A DNA stretch of 64,000 nucleotides, taken from Planctomycetaceae bacterium (lineage in GTDB: Bacteria; Planctomycetota; Phycisphaerae; SM23-33). Shown piece by piece: positions 35,633 through 44,167 of this stretch. The notes below the pieces were generated by a model. The model saw only the letters and a program-made list of their open reading frames with translations. It searched no databases and was not told where the DNA came from. A program made the translations under genes and the position numbers. Each line of letters starts with the position of its first letter. The first letter of the stretch is position 1. The stretch spans positions 62,001 to 126,000 of the forward strand of contig JBDKTA010000054.1 in NCBI GenBank assembly GCA_039680605.1, written 5' to 3'.

Positions 35633-37093
35633 TCACCGTTTCCCGGCGCCGCCGTAGTCGATGCTGCCGTGGGGGGCCAGCTTATAGCCCCATCTGGCAA
35701 TGTACTGCTGGCGCGGCTTGAAGTCGTCGCCGGCCTTCTTGAGTTGTGCGTGAAGCTGATCGTCGAGCTGTTTCTGCAGCGCGGCGTGCTCGGGTTTGTT
35801 CGCCAGGTTGCTCATCTGCCAGGGGTCGGCCTGATTGTCGTACATCAGCCACGGGGCTTCTTCGCTTCGCACGTAGGTATATCGCGAGGTGCGGATCGCG
35901 CGGTAAGCATGCCGCAAGGCTCCGGAGAAGGGCGAGACCGACATATACAACGCCGCGCGGCCGGCGTTCTCGCGCCCGCCCGCCGCCAGGGCCGACACGT
36001 CCTCGCCCTCGACGCTTTTGGGTACAGCCACGCCCGCCAGACCCAGCAGCGTCGGCAAAATGTCCGGCGTGTTGATCGGCGTTGCGACGGTGCGGCCGCC
36101 GGCGATCTTCCGCGCGGGGTAGCGCATCAGGAACGGCACGCGGCAGGACTCGTCCCAGGGCACCTGCTTGGTGCACGGGGCTATGCCCTGAGCGCCCATC
36201 ATCTCGCCATGGTCGGAGGTGAAGATCAGGATCGTGTTGTCGGCCACGCCCGCATCGGCCAGCGTCTGCACCACCTGGCCTACGCACTCGTCCACGGCCG
36301 AGCAGTGCCCGTAGTAGCCGGGCAGTTCCCCCAGCACGCGCTGCCGCATGGCCGTCGGTACGTTGGGGTTGAGCTTGAGCTTCTCCGGCGGGTACAGATC
36401 CTTGTACCGCTTCGGCGCCGTGCCGTGCGGGAAGTGCGGCGACCCGTACGAGACCACCAGCAGGAAAGGTTTCTTGGAGGCCGCGCGGCCACGGATGTAC
36501 TGCCGCGCGTCGGCCGTCTGAGCGAAGGCGTCGTAGCCGTCCCAGAACTTCTTCTCCTGCGACTGGCCGGTGTAATAGTGCGAGTGCGGATAGTTGTGGT
36601 CGCACTCAGCCGCCTTCCAGTACTCGAACCCCTGCCGCCGAGCTGGCGGAATATACGCCCCGCGCCCGTGGCCGTCGAGGTGCCACTTGCCGATGTACGC
36701 CGTGTCGTACCCCGCCGCCGCGAAAATCTCGCCCATGCACACTTCCCGATCGGGCAGGTGCAGGTCGTTGAGGAACATGCCCGTCGAGGTGGGATATCGC
36801 CCGGTCATCAAGGCCGCCCGGTACGGCGTGCAGACCGGGCAGACCGAGACGGCCGTGGAAAAATTGACGCTCTGCCCCGCCAGCCGATCAAGACAAGGCG
36901 TCTTGACGTTAGGGTCGCCCGCGTACCCGGTGGCGCAGCCCCGCCACTGATCTGCCAGCAGAAAAACGATGTTAGGCCTCTTCGCCCCCGGCAAGTCCGC
37001 CCCCGCGGCAACCCGCCCAAGAATTGCGGCCGCCGCAGCAGCGCCAGAAACCTGCAGAAATGTGCGGCGCGAAATGGACTGCGATGCGTGCAT
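35633..37093 (-). CDS. Tat-exported sulfatase
   Basis: This 486-residue sulfatase starts with a twin-arginine signal (SRRTFLQ, residues 8-14). The formylglycine motif is C88-T-P-Y-R92 in the CxPxR form, and LADQW and KWHLDGH are metal- or substrate-binding segments. It removes sulfate esters, probably from sulfated polysaccharides, outside the cytoplasm. Activation needs a formylglycine-generating enzyme, which is not in this window. It is divergent from the PEP-CTERM gene and close to the GH95/GH32 genes, which fits glycan use. Confidence 0.93.
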   Translation of the reverse strand: MHASQSISRRTFLQVSGAAAAAAILGRVAAGADLPGAKRPNIVFLLADQWRGCATGYAGDPNVKTPCLDRLAGQSVNFSTAVSVCPVCTPYRAALMTGRYPTSTGMFLNDLHLPDREVCMGEIFAAAGYDTAYIGKWHLDGHGRGAYIPPARRQGFEYWKAAECDHNYPHSHYYTGQSQEKKFWDGYDAFAQTADARQYIRGRAASKKPFLLVVSYGSPHFPHGTAPKRYKDLYPPEKLKLNPNVPTAMRQRVLGELPGYYGHCSAVDECVGQVVQTLADAGVADNTILIFTSDHGEMMGAQGIAPCTKQVPWDESCRVPFLMRYPARKIAGGRTVATPINTPDILPTLLGLAGVAVPKSVEGEDVSALAAGGRENAGRAALYMSVSPFSGALRHAYRAIRTSRYTYVRSEEAPWLMYDNQADPWQMSNLANKPEHAALQKQLDDQLHAQLKKAGDDFKPRQQYIARWGYKLAPHGSIDYGGAGKR

Positions 37094-37179
37094 GTCAGAC
37101 TCAATACGATATCAGGGAACGGGGTTGGTGGGAACCGAGAAACCGGGTGTCCCCCATACGGCGTTTCCAGTTTTACCTA

Positions 37180-37207
37180 TTGACGATTCCGGAGTCCGTG
37201 GTATGAT
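37180..37207 (+). promoter_or_regulatory. Predicted promoter of the PEP-CTERM gene
   Basis: TTGACG (37180-37185), 16 bases, TATGAT (37202-37207). The start would lie near 37214, giving a leader of about 135 bases that holds a CGGCCGGGAAGAAGGACGG-like purine-rich stretch; no known riboswitch was recognised in it. Confidence 0.55.
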
Positions 37208-37349
37208 CCCTTTTGCTTCAATCGGCCACGATTGCCCCGTTTAACATCCCAGGAGAGGCTGCCCGTCATGGGCGGCCGGGAAGAAGGACGGAGGCGGGCA
37301 TTTCAGCCGGGATATACAGGTCATATTCTATTGGGAAAGGGAATATCGC

Positions 37350-38027
37350 ATGAGTAGGAACGTTGGCTTGATGATAGCTTTCGCGGCTGTACTTGCTGTT
37401 GCGGGTGTGACTGAGGGTGCCCCGATTCCGGTATCCAGCTATGCTCCTGTCGGGAGCACCGTGCTGAACCACACTTTTGCCCCGGACCCTGACAGAGTGA
37501 AACTGACCGATGGGGTCTTTCCAACAGGCCTGACCTACAGCTCTGCCGGTTGGGTCGGGTTTGGAACTTCAGTGAAATACGTCACCTTGGATTTCGACCT
37601 CGGGTCAGTCAACACGGTCGGCTCGGTGGAGGTCTACTACCTTTGCGCCGATGCCGATCTGGCAAGGCCCAGCCGGATGCGGGTCTATGGCAGCACGGAT
37701 GGAACCTTCGCCGGGACAGGCTGGGGCAGCAACAGTGACGCGGGCCTGCCGACGACAGCGGCCGACTTCGGCGTGGCCAACTTTCCAGACACATATAAGT
37801 TCGGCAATCCCTCCACCCGCAGTGCACAGGATGTCCTGCTGACACTGACAACGCCGCTCAATGCCCGATATGTGCGCGTGGTATTCGATCATTTCACCAA
37901 CGGGACATTGGACGGCAATAACCTGTGGGTGGGCGAAGTGGGATTCTTCCAGCCCATCCCCGAGCCGGCGACGCTGGCCCTGCTGTCGATGGGCGCCTTG
38001 GCGCTGATCCGCCGTCGTCGAGCCTGA
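37350..38027 (+). CDS. PEP-CTERM sorted exported protein with discoidin-like domain
   Basis: This 225-residue protein has a signal peptide (residues 1-24) and a beta-rich middle resembling F5/8 type C carbohydrate-binding modules (VEVYYLCAD, MRVYGSTDG, ARYVRVVF). It ends with a PEP-CTERM signal: IPEPATLALLSMGALALIRRRR. Such tails are cut by an exosortase and the protein goes to the surface or matrix. AAAGGGAATATCGC precedes the ATG. A G+C hairpin follows at 38054-38081. Confidence 0.88.
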   Translation: MSRNVGLMIAFAAVLAVAGVTEGAPIPVSSYAPVGSTVLNHTFAPDPDRVKLTDGVFPTGLTYSSAGWVGFGTSVKYVTLDFDLGSVNTVGSVEVYYLCADADLARPSRMRVYGSTDGTFAGTGWGSNSDAGLPTTAADFGVANFPDTYKFGNPSTRSAQDVLLTLTTPLNARYVRVVFDHFTNGTLDGNNLWVGEVGFFQPIPEPATLALLSMGALALIRRRRA

Positions 38028-38053
38028 GCCAGAACCACCAGAGAACCAACCAT

Positions 38054-38081
38054 AGCGCCCCGCGAGCAATCCCGGGGCGCT
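38054..38081 (+). terminator. Hairpin after the PEP-CTERM gene
   Basis: A nine-pair stem AGCGCCCCG...CGGGGCGCT with a 10-base loop lies 27 bases after the stop. The T tract is weak (TGTTA), so termination is likely but imperfect. Confidence 0.6.
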
Positions 38082-38230
38082 GTTATGCGCACGGCCATCT
38101 CCACTCACCACCCGCCTTTGAATGTAGTATGGTGTCCCCGGAACCTCCTCCGAACTCCTAGGGATAAGGGATATATATGTCTAAGCCGCTATACCTGATT
38201 CGGCTCCGCTGTTTCCTTCGCGCAGGGAAA

Positions 38231-39472
38231 TCAGATCAATATGCCTTTTTCCCAAGCGTAGTATACATCGCAGTCATCTGGCTCAATAGGAATAGGATCC
38301 AGCTTCGTCTCCTTGTCTTGGCGAAAGACTTTGTATGCGATGAACTGGTCTAGCTCAAACTTCTTCGTACGCATTCTGTCCAAGAAACCATAGAAGATCT
38401 CAGGGCTATGGGTCTCTATGACTATATTTGCTTTGCACCTTTTAACCGTGTCAATGAAAACATCCACTAGTGCCTTAGCGGCAATATGGTGCAGATGCAG
38501 TTCCGGCTGCTCGAAAAGCAGTGTGGCATTCTGCGCGCAATAACTACATTGTGCCAGAACGGGCAGCACTTGTGAGCAACCATACCCCAAGTCTGCCAGC
38601 GGAATCTTCTCTCCATCATGTAGCCCTAGGGAAACATCAAATAGATCCGTGCTTCCGACGCGACTCAAGCCAATTTGCTTGGCTAGCCCAAGCTGATTCA
38701 ACCATCCCGCAATCCGTTTAATATGTTCGCGCGATCGCGACTGAACCGTCTCATTTGCCAACATTGGAACAGCTGCTTCTCCTGTAGCCCCAACTTCAGT
38801 GGGGTTAGAGCCGTGGGTTCTATATCGTCGAAGAGGCGATTGTCTAAAGGGGCCTAGGTATCTTACAGCAGTAAGTTCCTCTCGGATTGTATTCTGCAGT
38901 CCAAATGCCGACATGAATTCCTTCAGGACGTCTAGATCTTGCTTTGGGAACCTCATGAAACTCATTAAGTCGAAGATGAGGGATTGACTCTTCTTTAGCT
39001 CCATTGTCGCTCCGCTCTTCTCATTCTTCATCACATAGTCTTTGCCACGATTCTTCAAGGTGAAGGTGACGTCTTCTAAAGTAAAAGTGGCCGACTGAAT
39101 AAAGGTCTCCTGTGTTCTACGCTTGCATCTGAACTCCCACCTCGCCACGGCACGGACATTCTTCTTCTCTTTGGCAGCCGATGTACCTGAAGAGTCAATG
39201 CCAATCCCAAGACAAACTGATTCTTTGTATGATCTTGAGTGCGCAACCTCAGTGAACCGTCCCAGGTGCACGTAAGCAGATTCGCCGTCAAGTGTCATGG
39301 GGCTCGGATTACTGGCGTTCTTGACTGTCTGTGCTAGGCAGGCGATGGCATGAATACACGTGCTCTTACCGGATGAATTTGGACCTAAGATAACAGTAAT
39401 CGGCTTCAGCGGGATAGTGACTTCGCCTTTGATTCCCTTGAAATTGCTTATTGTCACTGAAGTAATTGCCAT
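38231..39472 (-). CDS. Stand-alone AAA/ABC-type ATPase (SMC/OLD-like)
   Basis: This 413-residue ATPase has Walker A GPNSSGKST (residues 30-38), a long insert with charged stretches (100-200), and a C-terminal FEQPELHLH Walker B with VIETHSPE. This is the arrangement of DUF3696/OLD-like ATPases. Some members act in phage defence with a nuclease partner; none is adjacent here. Its codons are clearly more AT-rich than those of the neighbours, a sign of recent transfer. Function cannot be fixed. Confidence 0.75.
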   Translation of the reverse strand: MAITSVTISNFKGIKGEVTIPLKPITVILGPNSSGKSTCIHAIACLAQTVKNASNPSPMTLDGESAYVHLGRFTEVAHSRSYKESVCLGIGIDSSGTSAAKEKKNVRAVARWEFRCKRRTQETFIQSATFTLEDVTFTLKNRGKDYVMKNEKSGATMELKKSQSLIFDLMSFMRFPKQDLDVLKEFMSAFGLQNTIREELTAVRYLGPFRQSPLRRYRTHGSNPTEVGATGEAAVPMLANETVQSRSREHIKRIAGWLNQLGLAKQIGLSRVGSTDLFDVSLGLHDGEKIPLADLGYGCSQVLPVLAQCSYCAQNATLLFEQPELHLHHIAAKALVDVFIDTVKRCKANIVIETHSPEIFYGFLDRMRTKKFELDQFIAYKVFRQDKETKLDPIPIEPDDCDVYYAWEKGILI

Positions 39473-39794
39473 TGGTGGCTCCTTGATTCAAATGACGCTC
39501 ATATGGTGCTTCCTTTTACCATGAGAAATTGGCATTTGCCAAAGTAAAATGTCCGTCGCACAGACAATAGATGGTTTCACCCGAACACTTATGATCGGTT
39601 ATGCCGGCTGGGGGAGAACAAAGGGGCAGGAACCTTTCTTGCTTTCCTGGGCCACCGCTTTCGCCGATCCAAAGCGGCGTCGTTGCCGCTGCACTCCAAG
39701 GGGCCTCGCTGCCTCCAAGGCTTCTTATCCCCTAGCCTCAGCGTCCTCTGCGACCTCCCGCCTTCGCCTTCGGCTACGGCGTGGCAAGCTGCGG
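39473..39794. other. Intergenic region with two palindromic repeats
   Basis: Contains an AAGCGGCGTCGTTGCCGCTGCACTCC unit (39668-39705), of the same family as 35335 and 56097, and a CCTTCGCCTTCGGCTACGGCG palindrome near 39765-39783. The first 130 bases are AT-rich like the ATPase gene and may hold its promoter. No gene is seen. Confidence 0.6.
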
Positions 39795-40916
39795 CTAAGA
39801 ACTTTGCCGTGTCAGATTCAATCCCGCGCCTTCCGGGTCGAACACGTGGACGCGCTGCATGTCGATGTGGAACTGGGCGGGGGTGTCGGCTTTCAGGTCG
39901 CGCTGGGCGTCTACTCGGGCGACGATGTGGCCGTGCTTTTGCGTGGCGGCGAAGAGGTCCATTTTGTCGCCTAGGGGCTCGATCACCAGAAGCGTGACGG
40001 GCAGGGTGTTGCCGGGGCCGGCGAAGCGGCCTTGCTGGTGCAGGGCGATCGCCTCGGGGCGAACGCCCAGGACGGCGGGCTTGCCGATCCAGCCGGACAG
40101 CTTGGCGGCGTGGGCGTCGGTCAGGCGGAGTTGGGCGGCGCCTTCGTCGAAATAAACGCCGCCGTCTTTGGCGACGAGCTTGCCGTTGAAGAAATTCATG
40201 GGCGGGGTGCCGACGAAGCTGGCAACGAACCGGTTCGCCGGCGCTTCGTAGACTTCCAGCGGGGCGCCGACCTGGTGTACGCGGCCGTCCTTCATCACCA
40301 CGATCCGGTCGCCCAGGGTCATGGCTTCTTCCTGGTCGTGGGTGACGTAGATCGTGGTGGTCTGGAGCTGGCGGTGGAGGCGTTTGAGTTCGGCCCGCAT
40401 TTCGACGCGCAGCTTGGCGTCGAGGTTGCTCAGCGGCTCGTCGAACAGGAACGCCGCCGGGTGACGGACGATGGCCCGCCCGACGGCGACGCGCTGTCTC
40501 TGCCCGCCGGAGAGGGCCTTGGGTTTGCGTTCGAGCAGGTTCTCGATGCCCAGGATCCTGGCGGCTTCGCGCACGCGCGTGTCGATTTCGGCCTTGGGCA
40601 TGCGACGGAGTTTGAGGGCGAAGCCCATGTTTTTGTACACGCTCATGTGCGGGTACAGGGCGTAGTTCTGGAAGACCATGGCGATGTCGCGGTCTTTGGG
40701 CGGCGTGTCGTTGACGACGCGATCGCCGATGCGGATCTCGCCGGCGGTGATCTCCTCGAGCCCGGCCACCATGCGCAGCGTGGTGCTCTTGCCGCAACCG
40801 CTGGGTCCGACGAGCACGACAAACTCCGCGTCGGCGATCTCGAGCGAGACGGCGTCGACGGCCGTCACGTCGCCGGGAAAAACCTTCGTCACGTCCTGCA
40901 ACAGTACCTGTGCCAT
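39795..40916 (-). CDS. Sugar ABC transporter ATP-binding protein (UgpC/MalK type)
   Basis: This 373-residue ATPase has Walker [10 protein letters not shown] (residues 37-45), the Q-loop [13 protein letters not shown], the [10 protein letters not shown] signature, Walker B FLFDEP and a VTHDQ H-loop. A C-terminal TOBE/MalK-type regulatory region follows ([17 protein letters not shown]). It drives uptake of sugars or glycerol phosphate. The ATG at 40916 has GGAG nine bases upstream. No permease or binding protein is nearby, so it may serve several transporters, as MsmK does. Confidence 0.92.
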   Translation of the reverse strand: MAQVLLQDVTKVFPGDVTAVDAVSLEIADAEFVVLVGPSGCGKSTTLRMVAGLEEITAGEIRIGDRVVNDTPPKDRDIAMVFQNYALYPHMSVYKNMGFALKLRRMPKAEIDTRVREAARILGIENLLERKPKALSGGQRQRVAVGRAIVRHPAAFLFDEPLSNLDAKLRVEMRAELKRLHRQLQTTTIYVTHDQEEAMTLGDRIVVMKDGRVHQVGAPLEVYEAPANRFVASFVGTPPMNFFNGKLVAKDGGVYFDEGAAQLRLTDAHAAKLSGWIGKPAVLGVRPEAIALHQQGRFAGPGNTLPVTLLVIEPLGDKMDLFAATQKHGHIVARVDAQRDLKADTPAQFHIDMQRVHVFDPEGAGLNLTRQSS

Positions 40917-41169
40917 GTGCTTCTCCAAAAGCAGCATGCCTATCTTACCGGGCGGGCGTGGCATTGCAAGACACACCAGGTGTCAGTTAGGGAAACACTA
41001 AATCCTAAACACTAAATTCTAAACAAGAGTCAAAATTCAAAACCCCAATGACAAAAAGTGGCGCCGATCCAAGGGTGAGCTTTGGGCAGCGCGAGCGTTT
41101 TGGATTTTGAGTCTTTGAATTTGGCGTTTGTTTAGGATTTAGAAATTAGTATTTAGAATTTCGCCTGCG
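40917..41169. repeat. AT-rich inverted repeat region upstream of the ABC ATPase
   Basis: Direct and inverted copies of AAATCCTAAACACTAAATTCTAAAC (40998-41022) and GTTTAGGATTTAGAAATTAG (41126-41160) face each other over about 100 bases. Their low GC is out of place here. No gene is seen. Confidence 0.65.
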
Positions 41170-41255
41170 TCACGGAGTCACGATATACGTCTTTCCCGCC
41201 TCGACATTGAACTTCAGGCGGTGGCCGTCGGCGTGCGTTGAGGTTTCCTTGCCGC
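41170..41255 (-). pseudogene. Duplicated 3' fragment of the GH95 gene
   Basis: About 86 bases on the minus strand match the last 28 codons of the GH95 gene (44168-44255) with only a few changes, including the same HRLKFNVEAGKTYI ending and a stop. It has no start and no upstream part. It lies 10 bases after the stop of the 864-aa gene, so a former second GH95 gene or a copied fragment is likely. Confidence 0.85.
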
Positions 41256-41265
41256 GCGGTTGGTG

Positions 41266-43860
41266 CTATTCCACCTTCTGGCGGTACGTGAGCGTGGCGG
41301 CGGGCACTTCGTCGGTCACCAGGAACTTTTCCAGGCGGTGGATCTGCCCGGTGATCGGGATCTCTACGCGGACCGGCAGCACGCCCTGGGCCTTGGCGGT
41401 CTGGGCCATTTCCTGGGCGGCCCTTAACTGGTCAACCTTTTCCGCCAGGGCTTCCTGCATTTTCATTTGTGCCGCGGCCTGGCGCTGGTATTCCACGTCG
41501 CCGAAGTGCTTGAAGGGCAGCGTGAAGGCGGCTACTTCCTTGCAGTTGCTCTCGACATTGACGACGTTGAGGTTCTTGGGCACAAAGGTCGCCCACGCCA
41601 TTTGTCTGCAGGGGATGTCGCTGCCGGGCAGGGCAAGGGCAATCTGCCCTTGCGCGGCGAGCTTGACAGCCGGGGCGACAAAAACGATCTCGACGTCATA
41701 GGGCTTGAGCTCTCCCTGGGCATTGTCCTCGCCCGCCCGTTTTACGAGCGTTTCGCCGTCGACAGAGCGGCGGCGGTCGCGGCGGGCTTTGTAGCTGTCG
41801 TGGTCGTACGCGTCGCCCGTCTCGGAACGCTTGAGCGGGATGAGCAACTCGCCCTTGGCGTTGCGCACCGGGGTCACGGGCCGATCGTCAACGAACGCGC
41901 TCCAGATCGCCGCCTCTTGCGGAAGGCGCAGCGACATGAACTGCTTGAGATTGTTGCGCACGACGTACATCATCTTGGTGACGACCTTGCCGTCGGGCGT
42001 GACGGTGGTAGTGGCTTCGCAGACGTCGCTGATGGCCACCAGCACGTCCACTTCCTTGTGCTGCGTGACGTCCATCGTCAACTGCGCGTGCGGCGTCAGG
42101 TATCGATACGCAAACAGCAGCGGCGACCTGGCCTGCTCCCACAGGCCCCGGGGCAGCTCGCGCACGTCCATGCGGTCGGCGCCTTTGGCGGTGACATTGA
42201 GTTCGGCCCCGCCTCGCACTTCGACGCCCACGCTGCCGCGATCTTGCGCCGCCTCGACGTGCCACACCAGCGGCACGTCCGCGCCGGCGGCGGGGCGGTC
42301 TTTGGGCAGATGCAGGTCGTACGTTACCGTCAGGGCGTAGCTGCCCTGGGCAGGATCTTTGAGGTCTACCGTCAGGATCTCGTGGGCATCAGCCTTCTTG
42401 CCCGGGGCCGGCGCGACGGTGGTCTGGCGAATGCCCTCGCCGGTGACGCCCACCAGTTCTGCGCCCTTGGGCAGGGCGATGCGCAGCGAACCCACCGCCG
42501 CGTGCAGGATGTCGTATCGGATGTCCGCGCGCCCGCGCACGGCGGCGGCCTCGACGGTGATGAGCGTGTTGGTGGTGGCGAAGATCTTGGCTGGTTGCGG
42601 TTTGGGGCGCGCCAGTTCCAGGCTCACCTGGACCGGTTGGCGCACGTAGGCATAGCCAAAGACCATGTGCTGGGGCTCTCTGTCGCCCAGGGCCGGCATC
42701 GTCGAGGGCGTGCTTCGGACGCCCACGCGCGGCACGTTGCTCTTGCCCGGATTGACTTCGAACTCGCCGGTGGCCTGGATAGCAATGTTTCCGCGGTCGC
42801 GCTTGGAGTCCACGACGGTCACGATCGCCAGCGGCGCCTCGCCCCCGGCGGGCGCCACGTCGTGCTCATACGTCAGATGCACGCGCTGGACGCCTTGCAC
42901 CGGCGCGCTGAAGGTGGCCAGCACGTACCGCTTGCCGTCGCGCGTCTCTTCGCTCCAGCGGGCGAGGTTGGATGTGTCGTCGCCCTTGGCGGCCTCGACC
43001 TTCAGGATGACGGCGCGGGCATCAAGGGCAAATTGCATCTGCGACACGGGCGCCTGGAGAATCTCGGCATGCACGCGGGCCACATAGCGAATCAGGCCGT
43101 CTTCGACATCCACCAGCGTATTGGTGTCGGTGTAGATGCGGCTGGCCTGGGCCGCTCCGCGCCAGGCGATCGTCGCCTCAGTGCCCCAGTCGCACGTGGC
43201 CGCGAAGACGGTCTTGCCGTCCTTTTCCTCAACTCGCCTGACGGCCTCTTGCAGGGCATCGCCGGCTGTGACGATCAACCCACCGCCGGGCAGGGTCATC
43301 GTGACGTTGATGATCGGGGCGGGGACCAGCGGAAACCACAGCCCGCTGAGCCCCTCGGAGGTCCAGACCTGACGCAGGATATGCACATCGATCGTGTGAT
43401 CGCCTTTGCCTCGCAACAACGCGATCACCTGCCCGTTGACGGTCTGCAGGGCACAGCCCTTGCCGTCGGCGGTGACTTTGCTGAGCCCGCCGGCCTTGCC
43501 CAGCACGACGGCCGTCCAGGAGTCCTGCAGCAGCGTCACGTCGCAGGTCCCGACGATGGTCGCGACATCGCCGGCGACGCTGCCCTTGTACGACACGCGC
43601 GTGAAGAAATACGGTACGGGCGGCCCGGCCGGCGCAGCGGCGCCGCCGCGCTCCATGACCGTCTTGAGCTGGTCCCAAGGCACGGTAACCGTCGCGCCAG
43701 GCATGGACGGAACGGCCGCTTTAGCCTCAGCCACAGCCGGGCGGGCGGGCTCAGCGGCCCCTTCGGCCGCCGGCTGCGATGAAGCAATCTCCAAACCGTC
43801 GGCAAGGGTGATTCCGGATAGAAGAAGAAGTGTGCAAACCGAGAAGCGCAGCATAGCCAT
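41266..43860 (-). CDS. Large secreted protein of unknown function
   Basis: This 864-residue protein has a signal peptide (residues 1-20, MLRFSVCTLLLLSGITLADG) and several repeats of a beta-sandwich type. Two similar units begin TNTLVDVEDG and TNTLITVEAA. A low-complexity Pro/Ala-rich segment follows the signal, and a coiled-coil-like stretch (MKMQEALAEKVDQLRAAQEM) near residue 805 precedes the end. It resembles large planctomycetal envelope proteins; no catalytic motif was seen. It may belong to the surface glycan machinery of its neighbours. Confidence 0.7.
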   Translation of the reverse strand: MAMLRFSVCTLLLLSGITLADGLEIASSQPAAEGAAEPARPAVAEAKAAVPSMPGATVTVPWDQLKTVMERGGAAAPAGPPVPYFFTRVSYKGSVAGDVATIVGTCDVTLLQDSWTAVVLGKAGGLSKVTADGKGCALQTVNGQVIALLRGKGDHTIDVHILRQVWTSEGLSGLWFPLVPAPIINVTMTLPGGGLIVTAGDALQEAVRRVEEKDGKTVFAATCDWGTEATIAWRGAAQASRIYTDTNTLVDVEDGLIRYVARVHAEILQAPVSQMQFALDARAVILKVEAAKGDDTSNLARWSEETRDGKRYVLATFSAPVQGVQRVHLTYEHDVAPAGGEAPLAIVTVVDSKRDRGNIAIQATGEFEVNPGKSNVPRVGVRSTPSTMPALGDREPQHMVFGYAYVRQPVQVSLELARPKPQPAKIFATTNTLITVEAAAVRGRADIRYDILHAAVGSLRIALPKGAELVGVTGEGIRQTTVAPAPGKKADAHEILTVDLKDPAQGSYALTVTYDLHLPKDRPAAGADVPLVWHVEAAQDRGSVGVEVRGGAELNVTAKGADRMDVRELPRGLWEQARSPLLFAYRYLTPHAQLTMDVTQHKEVDVLVAISDVCEATTTVTPDGKVVTKMMYVVRNNLKQFMSLRLPQEAAIWSAFVDDRPVTPVRNAKGELLIPLKRSETGDAYDHDSYKARRDRRRSVDGETLVKRAGEDNAQGELKPYDVEIVFVAPAVKLAAQGQIALALPGSDIPCRQMAWATFVPKNLNVVNVESNCKEVAAFTLPFKHFGDVEYQRQAAAQMKMQEALAEKVDQLRAAQEMAQTAKAQGVLPVRVEIPITGQIHRLEKFLVTDEVPAATLTYRQKVE

Positions 43861-44167
43861 GGCGTTCTCCTTTTGTCGGGCGCTTCTGCCCGCTCATATA
43901 ACCCATTGACTGACGATTGTTCCCCAAACAACACGGTCATTCTAAATGGAATGGTGGAAGAATGGAATGGACAGATGGGAGGAAAGCGGATGGGTGGATG
44001 ATTGCATGATTGGATGGGTGGCATGGCGACACGCGTTTTTGTTTCTTGCGGGTCGCCATGGGGCAGGACGAAACCAACGACGAGGACACGTTAGCGGCGG
44101 AGCTTGCTCCGCGCGGTTGTTCGGTCGGGGAAACAACCGCGTCGAGCAAGCTCGACCGCTAACACAA
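43861..44167. repeat. Intergenic repeats of two palindromic families
   Basis: GGGTGGCATGGCGACACGCG...GGGTCGCCATGGGGC (44019-44062) belongs to the family at 60546-60645 and 61864-61950. GTTAGCGGCGGAGCTTGCTCC...GAGCAAGCTCGACCGCTAAC (44091-44163) belongs to the family at 23440. No gene is seen. Confidence 0.8.

Noticed and set aside
37214-37349. Riboswitch in the leader of the PEP-CTERM gene
   Set aside because: No conserved core of a known class could be matched; only a purine-rich stretch is present.
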